Below, piece by piece: positions 1 through 6,544 of a stretch of 6,681 nucleotides of DNA. The DNA lies in the NCBI GenBank assembly GCA_944327425.1, contig CALVHJ010000073.1, positions 1-6,681 on the forward strand, written 5' to 3'. The notes under the pieces are model-generated. The model searched no databases, was not told the DNA's origin, and saw only the letters and a list, made by a program, of their open reading frames with translations. The stretch's first letter is position 1, and each line of letters begins with the position of its first letter. The position numbers and the translations under genes were made by a program. Origin of the DNA: an uncultured Bacilli bacterium. GTDB lineage: Bacteria; Bacillota_I; Bacilli_A; RF39; UBA660.

Positions 1-69
1 TCACAAATACATATGTTCGTCAAGAGCGAATTTTAAAATATTCGTATTTTGTGTATTTTCCTATAAGAT
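1..69. other. Non-coding tail after the T-box terminator; no gene seen
   Basis: These bases follow the T-box terminator in the minus-strand reading direction. The only minus-strand ATG near the edge runs into a stop after three codons, so the gene controlled by the T-box must begin beyond the left end. The stretch contains an imperfect AT-rich inverted repeat: CACAAATAC at 2-10 and GTATTTTGTG at 44-53, differing by one base insertion. It also has a TTGACG on the minus strand at 23-18 that could be a -35 box whose -10 would fall off the window. Neither is strong enough to call as a site. Confidence 0.5.
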
Positions 70-129
70 AACAAAACTTAGTAAACGTAAGGGTGCTTTT
101 TAGCACGGTGCCACCTTACTTATGCTAAG
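70..129 (-). terminator. T-box transcription terminator
   Basis: On the minus strand CTTAG (129-125) pairs with CTAAG (81-77), GTAAGG pairs with CCTTAC, and GTGC pairs with GCAC across a TAAAAA loop. The T-box bulge TGGCACC is left unpaired on the 5' side. The stem is followed by TTTTGTT (76-70). The structure overlaps the T-box core, as expected for a leader in which the terminator and antiterminator are alternatives. I could not fully resolve the competing antiterminator stem by eye. Confidence 0.82.
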
Positions 130-275
130 CTCTTCAATTTATCACAATTATGCGTTTTCTAAAATAATGAAAGCTGTCTTTCTAATTATTACCCTTTAGG
201 CATTTCCAGCATTTAGCCCTCTCTTAAAAGGGAAACCTAATTATACTCGGTCCTTCTTTAGAAAAATATTTATAT
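70..275 (-). promoter_or_regulatory. T-box riboswitch leader, predicted tRNA-Asp specific
   Basis: T-box leaders sense the uncharged form of one tRNA and allow transcription of the matching synthetase or amino-acid gene. Read on the minus strand, the leader starts about 6 bases after the promoter. The foot of Stem I is a perfect 9-bp pairing of 265-257 with 163-155. The specifier loop has AGTA (247-244) opposite GAA (182-180), then A and the triplet GAC (178-176) followed by A. This is the same GAA-A-codon-A spacing I recall from the Bacillus glyQS leader. The upper stem pairs 243-238 with 188-183 and 232-227 with 197-192. It carries the AGAGAG-type bulge (224-217) and a GCTGG-type distal loop (210-199). 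The T-box core (117-103) includes the bulge TGGCACC. GAC reads Asp, and UGGC would pair with a G discriminator base, which tRNA-Asp has. The target gene (hisS and/or aspS is likely) is outside the window. Confidence 0.93.
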
Positions 276-280
276 AGTTC

Positions 281-309
281 ATTTTATTATATTTTTTCTT
301 GATAGTCAA
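281..309 (-). promoter_or_regulatory. Sigma-A promoter of the T-box transcript
   Basis: On the minus strand TTGACT (309-304) is followed after exactly 17 bases by TAAAAT (286-281). The predicted start of transcription is near 274, just ahead of T-box Stem I. The -35 box lies only 16 bases after the stop codon of the preceding gene, so there is no room for a separate strong terminator. Transcription of the upstream operon may run into this leader. Confidence 0.8.
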
Positions 310-325
310 GCTCTTTTAATAAGTT

Positions 326-922
326 TTAGGTTCGACTTAAAGCTTGATACTCTTCTAAATGGGGCATTAAATCGGCAAATTTAGTTCTAAATTCTATTAT
401 TTCGAAGTAAGCATTACGAAACATTCCCGCTCTAGCTAAAGTTCGTTTCTTTCGAGATTTAACTTGTAATAAGCCAAAAGTATAACTATATATTAAAGAC
501 TGCAAATTAAGTAATGTTATTTTCTCTTGCAAAGCGTTGAGATCTATTTCTAATTCTGTATCTTTCAAATAGCTTAAGGCTTCTAGAAAAGATGTATTAG
601 CTAATTGTGCTATTTCGTTATTAATAACTGTTTTTAATACTTCCATTTTTAAGTTAAAAGTAATAGAGATATCACTAGCTAAAAATACTACATTATCATT
701 AGAAACATTTAAATAAAATATTTTCTTAGGATCATTAAGTTTAGTAATATCGACTTTCGTTGCTTCTAGAGTTACACTCTTAAACATATTTTGGATTTTC
801 TTGTTGCTAAATTCTTTTATATATAAATTAGCTAAATCAGTAGCTAGATTAATAAAATATTCTTCACTTTCATATTTAGCTCCATAATCTAGCAATATAT
901 TTCTTATTTCTCTAAAACTCAT
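326..922 (-). CDS. Hypothetical protein, last gene of the rel-dtd operon
   Basis: This is a 198-residue protein that I do not recognise. It has no signal peptide, no long hydrophobic helix and no cysteines, so it looks cytoplasmic and mainly helical. A dense basic patch (about residues 155-169, KSRKKR followed by further Arg) could contact nucleic acid, but that is only inference. The start overlaps the dtd stop as ATGA (922-919), with a GTGA-type ribosome-binding site inside the end of dtd, so it is probably translated by coupling. The open frame is long and intact in an otherwise compact operon, which supports a real gene. In Bacillus the neighbourhood after dtd holds an amidase gene and then hisS-aspS. 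This protein does not resemble an amidase. A role linked to translation quality or stringent response is suggested only by its neighbours. Confidence 0.8.
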   Translation of the reverse strand: MSFREIRNILLDYGAKYESEEYFINLATDLANLYIKEFSNKKIQNMFKSVTLEATKVDITKLNDPKKIFYLNVSNDNVVFLASDISITFNLKMEVLKTVINNEIAQLANTSFLEALSYLKDTELEIDLNALQEKITLLNLQSLIYSYTFGLLQVKSRKKRTLARAGMFRNAYFEIIEFRTKFADLMPHLEEYQALSRT

Positions 923-1362
923 AATGACTCACTTTCTAAAATAATAGTAATAGGTCCATCATTGGTAATATTTACCTCCATTTCAGCTCCAAATATACCT
1001 GGCTTTGTCGTAATATATTTATTTAATTCTTTATTAAACTCTTCATATAAAACTATTGCTTCTTTACTATTTAGGGCTTTTATATAAGAAGGTCGGTTGC
1101 CTTTTTTGGCATCAGCATAAAGAGTAAACTGGCTAATAGAAAGAATTTCCCCCTTAATATCTAGGATACTTTTATTCATAATACCTGCCTCATCATCAAA
1201 GATTCGCAAATTAACAATTTTTTTGGCTAACTTTTCTAAATCTTCTATAGTATCACCATAAGTAAAACCTACTAAAAGAACAAGTCCTTCATTAATAGTA
1301 TTTACTATCTTGTTATTTACGGATACACTAGACTTTTTACTTCTTTGAACTATTACTTTCAT
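919..1362 (-). CDS. dtd: D-aminoacyl-tRNA deacylase
   Basis: This 147-residue protein matches the usual DTD length (about 145-150). DTD hydrolyses D-amino acids (and glycine wrongly attached to tRNA-Ala) from tRNA, protecting the ribosome from D-residues. Both family motifs are visible: SQFTLYAD at residues 77-84, and NDGPIT at 134-139, which contains the Gly-Pro pair that reaches across the dimer to enforce chiral selection. The N-terminus (MKVIVQRSKKSSVSV) and the LLVGFTYGDT segment also fit the family. The start overlaps the rel stop as ATGA (1362-1359), with AGGG seven bases upstream of the ATG as a ribosome-binding site. The order rel-dtd is widely conserved in Bacillota, linking proofreading with the stringent response. 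The enzyme looks complete, and I see nothing unusual in it. Confidence 0.97.
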   Translation of the reverse strand: MKVIVQRSKKSSVSVNNKIVNTINEGLVLLVGFTYGDTIEDLEKLAKKIVNLRIFDDEAGIMNKSILDIKGEILSISQFTLYADAKKGNRPSYIKALNSKEAIVLYEEFNKELNKYITTKPGIFGAEMEVNITNDGPITIILESESL

Positions 1363-3515
1363 AAATATTCCCTACTTACACTACCAACAAAAGAAAGCAT
1401 CTCAAAATCTAAAATAATTCTTTCAACTTCTTCTTTGTTTTTTACTTTGATTGTTACTTCATAGATGTAATAATTAGTATACTCTTTTGCTTTAAAAGAG
1501 TCAATATGAACATTACGTTTGGTAAAAGTAGCAATAATATCGGATAAATAGTTTTTGTTATTATCCGTTTCAATATATAAATCAGTGGTGTAGGTTGAGT
1601 CATTTTGATAGTTCCAAGAAACATCTATTAGGCGGTCTTTTTGATCTAAGATGTTAGGACAATTTTTACGATGAATGGTTATACCTTGACCTTTAGTAAT
1701 AAAACCAGTTATGTCATCCCCTTTTACGGGTTTACAACATTTAGCAAGATTAACTAAAATATCTCCTATACCAGCGACAATAATATCATTTTTATAATTT
1801 CCGATAGTTTGAGGACGATTATTTACTTTTTCAATTAAGGCATCTTCGACAAGGGCTTTATTATCGGTAGTGAGAGTTATTATAAAGCCTGCTGTATATC
1901 TTAAAGTACCAATAGATAAATAAATATCATCTAAATCTTTTAATTTTAAATCTTTTAATATTTTTTTAATGTTTTCATCATTCATAATATCTTGGAAAGC
2001 AAGTTTTCGTTTACGTAGTTCTTTTTCTAAGATATTTTTACCCTTTTCGATCATAAAGGCATGCTCTTGTTTACTAAAATATGATTTAATCTTGTTTTTA
2101 GCTTGACTTGTTTTAACAAAATTTAGCCAGTCTTTATTAGGTGAGCTATTAGGATTGGTTTTGATTTTAACAATATCGTTATTTTCTAATTCGTGATTTA
2201 AAGGCACAATCGTATCATTAACAATAGCTCCAACTGTTTTATCACCGACATCAGAGTGTATACGATAAGCAAAATCAATAGGAGTTGATCCTCTTGGAAG
2301 TTCCATTACATCCCCTTTAGGCGTAAAGACATAAATCATTTCGGCTAACATATCACTAGTAACATCACGAGCAAAAGCTAAGTCATCTACTTCTTCATGA
2401 GTTTCAATTAAATTTCTAAACATTTCTAGTTTTTGTTCCATTATATTTTGCACTTTTTTAGTGCCGTGTTCTTTATAGGACCAATGAGAAGCCATACCTT
2501 TTTCAGCAAACTCATCCATTTCGTAAGTTCTAAATTGTACTTCAAATAAATGTCCATCGACACCAAAAACAGTGGTATGAAGACTTTGATACATATTAGC
2601 TTTAGGCATAGCTATATAATCTTTAAAACGATTAGGAATAGGTCGATATTTAGCATGAACAAGACCTACAGCTAGATAACAGTCACTTACACTTTCAAGT
2701 ATTACTCTTAAAGCTAAAATATCATAGATTTCATTCCATTTCTTACCACTAGAAAGTTTATTATAAATACTATGAACACTTTTTACTCTTCCTTTAATCT
2801 TAAATTTAAGGCCTTGTTCCGTTAAAATATCGGTGATGCTTTCTTCCATTTCTTCGAGTGAATCTTTTAATTCTTTTTGCGTTTCATTTAATTTTTCAAA
2901 GATGTCTTTATAAACATCAGGCTTAGTGTAATATAAACATAAATCTTCTAATTCACTTTTAATCGAATTAATACCTAAACGGTGGGCAATAGGAATTAAT
3001 ACAGCCATGGTTTCATAAGCTTTTTGTTTTTGCTTTTTAGGATTTATAGCATAATTAGTCCGCATATTATGAAGACGATCAGCTAGTTTGATGAATAAAA
3101 CCCGAACATCAGTAGCAAGCCCTACTAATACTTTCCTTAAATATATGGCACTGGACTCCGAGTCATCAACTAGTTCCAATTTATTAATCTTGGTAATAGA
3201 ATCAACTATAGTAGCTACCGTATTTCCAAACTTTTCTTCTATTTCACTAAGAGCGGTTTCCCCATTATTCATAACCTCATGAAGTAAGGCACCAATAATG
3301 GTTGTAGCATCAACATTTAGGCTATTTACAATGTCAGCGACATGGAGAGGATGGGTAATAAAATCTTCACCAGTAAGTCGTTTCATTCCTTTGTGTTTGT
3401 CTAAAGCAAAAAAGTAAGCCTCTTTAATTTTTAATAGTTCTTCTGTATCTTTAATATTATCTTTAATTCGTTCATAAACAATTTCAAACGTTATTGGTTC
3501 TTCATCTGTTTTCAT
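1359..3515 (-). CDS. rel: RelA/SpoT-family (p)ppGpp synthetase with altered hydrolase motif
   Basis: This is a 718-residue long RSH enzyme (Bacillus RelA is about 734). The N-terminal HD-type domain (about residues 25-200) keeps R46, the THP histidine (H55) and the KLADRLHNMRT segment (143-153). The hydrolase signature normally read as HDxxED is instead H79-E80-V-M-N83-N84. The synthetase domain (about 235-350) looks fully intact: RVKSVHSIYNKL (243-254), YDILALR (264-270), RFKDY (296-300), the K305 to H313 segment, and EVQ (325-327). The RFKD form is typical of Gram-positive Rel. Next come a TGS domain (about 392-455), a conserved-cysteine region (C593, C594, H615, C619) and a C-terminal ACT domain (about 642-718), which sense the ribosome and uncharged tRNA. 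The start has a strong AGAGGAG site five bases upstream, inside the end of comN (ATGA overlap). It should transfer pyrophosphate from ATP to GDP/GTP. Loss of hydrolysis is inference. Confidence 0.97.
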   Translation of the reverse strand: MKTDEEPITFEIVYERIKDNIKDTEELLKIKEAYFFALDKHKGMKRLTGEDFITHPLHVADIVNSLNVDATTIIGALLHEVMNNGETALSEIEEKFGNTVATIVDSITKINKLELVDDSESSAIYLRKVLVGLATDVRVLFIKLADRLHNMRTNYAINPKKQKQKAYETMAVLIPIAHRLGINSIKSELEDLCLYYTKPDVYKDIFEKLNETQKELKDSLEEMEESITDILTEQGLKFKIKGRVKSVHSIYNKLSSGKKWNEIYDILALRVILESVSDCYLAVGLVHAKYRPIPNRFKDYIAMPKANMYQSLHTTVFGVDGHLFEVQFRTYEMDEFAEKGMASHWSYKEHGTKKVQNIMEQKLEMFRNLIETHEEVDDLAFARDVTSDMLAEMIYVFTPKGDVMELPRGSTPIDFAYRIHSDVGDKTVGAIVNDTIVPLNHELENNDIVKIKTNPNSSPNKDWLNFVKTSQAKNKIKSYFSKQEHAFMIEKGKNILEKELRKRKLAFQDIMNDENIKKILKDLKLKDLDDIYLSIGTLRYTAGFIITLTTDNKALVEDALIEKVNNRPQTIGNYKNDIIVAGIGDILVNLAKCCKPVKGDDITGFITKGQGITIHRKNCPNILDQKDRLIDVSWNYQNDSTYTTDLYIETDNNKNYLSDIIATFTKRNVHIDSFKAKEYTNYYIYEVTIKVKNKEEVERIILDFEMLSFVGSVSREYL

Positions 3516-3796
3516 ATTGTCTCCTCTTTAATAATATTTCTTCTTAAATCTTTAAATTCTTCTTTGACAAAACTATCTAATTCTTTTATTTCGGTATTAA
3601 AAATATCATTTACCATATCACCTAAATCAAGAGATCTTGAACTAGTCCATTTATATCTTTTTAAGTAGTTCCAAATATCTTCTTCATGAATATAATCAAT
3701 ACCCTTTCTTCTTATTTCTTTTACTTTGCTTTTTAAGGCTGGTAATATTCTTTCATAAAGTTCTTGCAAATTCTTAAATTTTATTTCATTATTCAT
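3512..3796 (-). CDS. comN: ComN-like post-transcriptional regulator family protein
   Basis: This is a small cytoplasmic protein of 94 residues from the ATG at 3796. It matches the Bacillus ComN (YrzD) family, about 98 residues: an early ALKSKVKE segment, then EEDIWNYLKRYKW, then a DMVNDIFN segment. In B. subtilis ComN acts after transcription on the competence operon comE and associates with the cell-pole protein DivIVA; I know this from the family and cannot see it here. An upstream in-frame ATG at 3814 would add six residues (MNWVST). I prefer 3796 because it has GGTGA five bases upstream, whereas 3814 has no clear ribosome-binding site. It is the first gene of the operon, its stop overlaps the rel start as ATGA, and the rel ribosome-binding site lies within it. 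No comE gene is present here, so the target in this organism is unknown. Confidence 0.85.
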   Translation of the reverse strand: MNNEIKFKNLQELYERILPALKSKVKEIRRKGIDYIHEEDIWNYLKRYKWTSSRSLDLGDMVNDIFNTEIKELDSFVKEEFKDLRRNIIKEETI

Positions 3797-3892
3797 CGTA
3801 CTCACCCAATTCATTATTTTAACTTACTAAATAAAATTTAATTTCATATATTTAATTATATACTAAAACATAAAATTTTAAAAGGGGGACTT
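3797..3892. promoter_or_regulatory. Divergent intergenic region with overlapping promoter-like boxes
   Basis: This gap separates comN (minus) from the SpoVB-like gene (plus) and must supply both promoters. A plus-strand TATACT (3859-3864) and a minus-strand TATAAT (3860-3855) overlap by two bases, so the two promoters would face away from a shared core. The -35 boxes are poor on both sides (TTTAAT at 3837-3842 on plus, TTTTAA at 3883-3878 on minus). The calls therefore rest mainly on the -10 boxes and on context. AAGGGGG (3882-3888) is the ribosome-binding site of the plus-strand gene, four bases from its ATG. Confidence 0.45.
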
Positions 3893-5185
3893 ATGAAACA
3901 AAATAAATTTTTAAAAGCAACATTTATATTAATGATAGGTGGATTAGTTACCAAACTACTGGGATTTTTAATAAGAATTATATATACAAGAATGGTTGGT
4001 AGTGATGCGATTAATCTTTATTCTCTAGTTATGCCTACTTATTCTCTCTTACTTACGGTTGCAACCCTTTCTTTGCCAATTGTAATTTCTAAACTTATTA
4101 GTGAAGGAAGAAAGAGGAGTGTTAAGATTTTAGCAAATGCAACTTTTATTACTTTAATTTTAAATATAGTTGTAATTATTATTATTTATTTTACGAAAGA
4201 TTTTATTGCTAATACCCTTTTAAATGATCCTAGATGTAGTATTCTTCTTATGGCTATGGCCTTAACTTTTCCTTTTGTATCAATTTCTAGTATCTTAAAA
4301 GGTTATTTTTATGGAAAACAAAAAATGGTTCCTCATACTATTTCCAATATAATAGAACAAATTGTTAGAATAGCTCTTATTTTTTTAGTTATTCCTACAC
4401 TTATCAATAAAGGAATAGTTTATTCGGTTATGGGCTTAATTTTAATAAGTATTGCATCAGAGCTGGCTTCTATTATAACATTTTTGATATTTTTGCCTAA
4501 AAAGTTTAAAATAGCTAAAGAAGATTTAAAACCGGATTTAAAAACTTCTAAAGAAATACTTAGTATATCTATTCCTACCGTATCAGGTAGATTAATTGGT
4601 AATATCGGTTTTTTCTTTGAACCTATTATTCTTACTAATATTTTATTATATGTAGGTTATTCAATGGATTTTATTTTGAATGAATATGGAGCTTATAATG
4701 CTTATACTATTAGTTTACTTGCTATGCCTTCTTTTTTTATTTCGGCTATTTCTTCTTCTTTATTACCGGAAATATCTAAGTTTTATTATCATGGGAATAC
4801 CAAAATGGTGAAAAAAAGACTGAAACAAGCGGTTATTTTATCTTTTATTGTTGGTTCGATTTTTTCGGGATTTATTTATTTTTTTAGAGGGTCATTACTA
4901 CAGACTTTATATAACACTACTAAGGGGGCAGAATATATCGAAATATTAGCGCCATTCTTTGTTTTGTTTTATTTAGAAGGTCCTCTTCAAAGTGTATTAC
5001 AAGCGATAGGAAAAGCAAAAACTACCATGTTTATTACGATGGCAGCTGTTATTACGAAATTAGTATCTATGTCAATTTTATCACTTTGGCATATAGGAAT
5101 GTATTCTTTAGTTATAGCAGAAATAATAGATATATTTATTATTGTTATACTATGTGTTAGAGCAATTAGGAAGGAGCTTTATTAA
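3893..5185 (+). CDS. SpoVB/MOP-superfamily polysaccharide or lipid flippase
   Basis: This is a 430-residue, very hydrophobic membrane protein with about 12 predicted helices. They start near residues 9, 41, 79, 115, 154, 174, 224, 270, 309, 347, 376 and 402. Hallmarks of the SpoVB branch are visible: LLGFLIRIIYTRMVG then NLYSLVMPTYSLL near residues 22-54, LPIVISKL (61-68), KGYFYGKQKMVPHTISNIIEQ (136-156), and SSSLLPEISKFY (287-298). Members of this superfamily flip lipid-linked wall or polysaccharide precursors across the membrane; B. subtilis SpoVB acts in spore cortex formation. Bacillus SpoVB has about 518 residues and 14 helices, so this protein appears to lack the last pair. It lies next to comN as in Bacillus but is divergently transcribed. 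The start has AAGGGGG four bases upstream. The substrate cannot be read from sequence, and sporulation should not be assumed. I leave the symbol empty because MurJ-like or exporter roles are also possible. Confidence 0.9.
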   Translation: MKQNKFLKATFILMIGGLVTKLLGFLIRIIYTRMVGSDAINLYSLVMPTYSLLLTVATLSLPIVISKLISEGRKRSVKILANATFITLILNIVVIIIIYFTKDFIANTLLNDPRCSILLMAMALTFPFVSISSILKGYFYGKQKMVPHTISNIIEQIVRIALIFLVIPTLINKGIVYSVMGLILISIASELASIITFLIFLPKKFKIAKEDLKPDLKTSKEILSISIPTVSGRLIGNIGFFFEPIILTNILLYVGYSMDFILNEYGAYNAYTISLLAMPSFFISAISSSLLPEISKFYYHGNTKMVKKRLKQAVILSFIVGSIFSGFIYFFRGSLLQTLYNTTKGAEYIEILAPFFVLFYLEGPLQSVLQAIGKAKTTMFITMAAVITKLVSMSILSLWHIGMYSLVIAEIIDIFIIVILCVRAIRKELY

Positions 5186-6477
5186 ACAGGTATAAATGGA
5201 TCACTAATTGTTCCGCTTCCTGTAAATAGCGTATCTGCCTTCAGATTGATGACAGGACGTACACCAGGCACGTTGTTTACACTATAGTTAGTGAGGTTAC
5301 CATTCAGATACACGTAGACCATATTAGCAAAACCTGCATCACTAAAGTAATACGGAGACATGGTCCAGTAAGAACTTCCCGTATATAGATAATAACTAGT
5401 ATTGTTTGTAGCCCATACACCACCGGCATATGCTACTTCATCCGCGGTTATTAATCCTATTGGACTACTTAAGGATTTATTTCCTTTATTACTTGATGTT
5501 GCTGTATACAAGTTATTGGTACTACATGTGAATACTGGTGATTTATTACTTGCTGCTATTCTTCCATACGCTACATAGTATATTGTCCTTCCCGTGCTTG
5601 ACCATGTTCCAAATTGAAGATCCCTATCCCCACAGAATCCCGCATTTGTATCGATATAATTTGTATATTCTTCGTCTTCTATATTTATATTTTCTTCATA
5701 CCATGTATTTAATGCTGTATATATTGTACTATTCTCATTTGTTCCATATTGGCTACCCTCTGTATACTTCAAACCTACATACTCACTCCTGTTATACGAT
5801 CTATTGAAGGCACTACCTCCTATTGTAGCATTATCTCCCGTTGCTGTTGCACTAGTTCCTTGATAGATTAATCTTATACTTCCATCACCATTGACTCTTA
5901 TTATTCGCCAATAGAATCCCGCAAATGATACATAGTTGTTTTCTACATCGCCTCTATAGTAGTAAGTTGCACCATCACTATCTTCTCCTTCATATATTCC
6001 TACTGTTGCTTCCCCACATCCACTACTACAACTTGTTTTACTAAAGTCTGGGGTATCTAAATTTACTTCAATTTCTCCTAAGGCTGTATTTACTGTTTTT
6101 GTTGTTGATGTCTCAAAATACAAATAACATTTTGTTCCTCTAGTTGTAAATGGTGTTACCGATAATGCTTGAGCTGTTTGATCCCAAGAAAGTGTTACAT
6201 TAGCGTCTTCGCCATTTGCTGTACAATAACTAGTATCAAGTAATTTATAATTACCTTCAGGCATCGTATTAGTACTTACACCATCTACTACTATTGCTAC
6301 TGCATTTATATCGGGTCTTACATAATTTACCTCACTATCTACAATAGGTACACTAGCAGTACTCCTATATCTAGCACTACTAAAATTAAGTATTATAGCA
6401 CTAATTATTAATACTACAAAAACACCAATAACAATATTTCTTTTTAGATTATTTTTCTTTAATACCTCGAATTTCAT
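5182..6477 (-). CDS. Secreted or membrane-anchored surface protein, function unknown
   Basis: This 431-residue protein has a Lys/Arg-rich start and one hydrophobic helix (about residues 14-31). SSA (33-35) could be a signal-peptidase site; otherwise the helix is an N-terminal anchor. The remainder is extracellular in character, rich in Thr, Ser, Asn, Tyr and Gly. A first beta-rich segment (about 55-121) is flanked by C85 and C117. A second part has TYYYRGDVENNYVSFAGFYWR then VNGDGSIRLIYQG (171-207). The C-terminal third has PIGLITADEVAYAGG (339-353), YWTMSP (370-375) and GVRPVINLK (405-413), ending GTISDPFIPV. C150/C154 and C282/C318 could form further disulfides. The ending resembles secreted repeat families of gut Bacillota that I recall, some with a C-type-lectin-like fold, but I cannot assign a named domain with certainty. 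There is no LPXTG motif. GAGAG lies seven bases before the ATG. The gene overlaps its convergent neighbour by four bases. Confidence 0.88.
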   Translation of the reverse strand: MKFEVLKKNNLKRNIVIGVFVVLIISAIILNFSSARYRSTASVPIVDSEVNYVRPDINAVAIVVDGVSTNTMPEGNYKLLDTSYCTANGEDANVTLSWDQTAQALSVTPFTTRGTKCYLYFETSTTKTVNTALGEIEVNLDTPDFSKTSCSSGCGEATVGIYEGEDSDGATYYYRGDVENNYVSFAGFYWRIIRVNGDGSIRLIYQGTSATATGDNATIGGSAFNRSYNRSEYVGLKYTEGSQYGTNENSTIYTALNTWYEENINIEDEEYTNYIDTNAGFCGDRDLQFGTWSSTGRTIYYVAYGRIAASNKSPVFTCSTNNLYTATSSNKGNKSLSSPIGLITADEVAYAGGVWATNNTSYYLYTGSSYWTMSPYYFSDAGFANMVYVYLNGNLTNYSVNNVPGVRPVINLKADTLFTGSGTISDPFIPV

Positions 6478-6544
6478 AAACTTACTCTCTTTCTTGTGAA
6501 GCTCTACTTCATTTTCATATTATTTAGTATATGATACACTTAAA

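Noticed and set aside
2..53. AT-rich inverted repeat near the left edge as a second terminator or operator
   Set aside because: The arms are imperfect and AT-rich with a loop of over 30 bases, and the sequence that would show a T-run lies outside the window.
298..310. Hairpin CTTGA-CTA-TCAAG as a terminator of the rel operon
   Set aside because: It has a five-base stem with a three-base loop and is followed by A residues, not T, on the transcribed strand. It overlaps the -35 box and is probably coincidental.
3088..3282. Plus-strand open frame of 64 codons
   Set aside because: It lies wholly inside rel on the opposite strand. It has no ribosome-binding site and no recognisable product, so it is a shadow of the conserved hydrolase-domain region.
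3797..3814. Upstream ATG at 3814 as the comN start
   Set aside because: It has no Shine-Dalgarno sequence, whereas the ATG at 3796 has GGTGA at good spacing, and the shorter product matches the family length well.
5185..5223. ACAGG and CCTGT arms just past the flippase stop as a possible terminator
   Set aside because: The arms are only 5 bp with a loop of nearly 30 bases and no T-run, which is too weak to call.
5182..5480. C-terminal lectin-like part of the surface protein as a diversity-generating retroelement target
   Set aside because: There is no reverse transcriptase and no second (template) copy of this stretch in the window, and the protein end does not show the usual variable-repeat layout. 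It remains only a loose resemblance of fold.
5538..5807. Plus-strand open frame of 89 codons, rich in Leu, Tyr and His
   Set aside because: It is antisense to the surface-protein gene. Its odd composition is what the Thr/Asn/Tyr-rich codons give when read backwards, and it has no ribosome-binding site.
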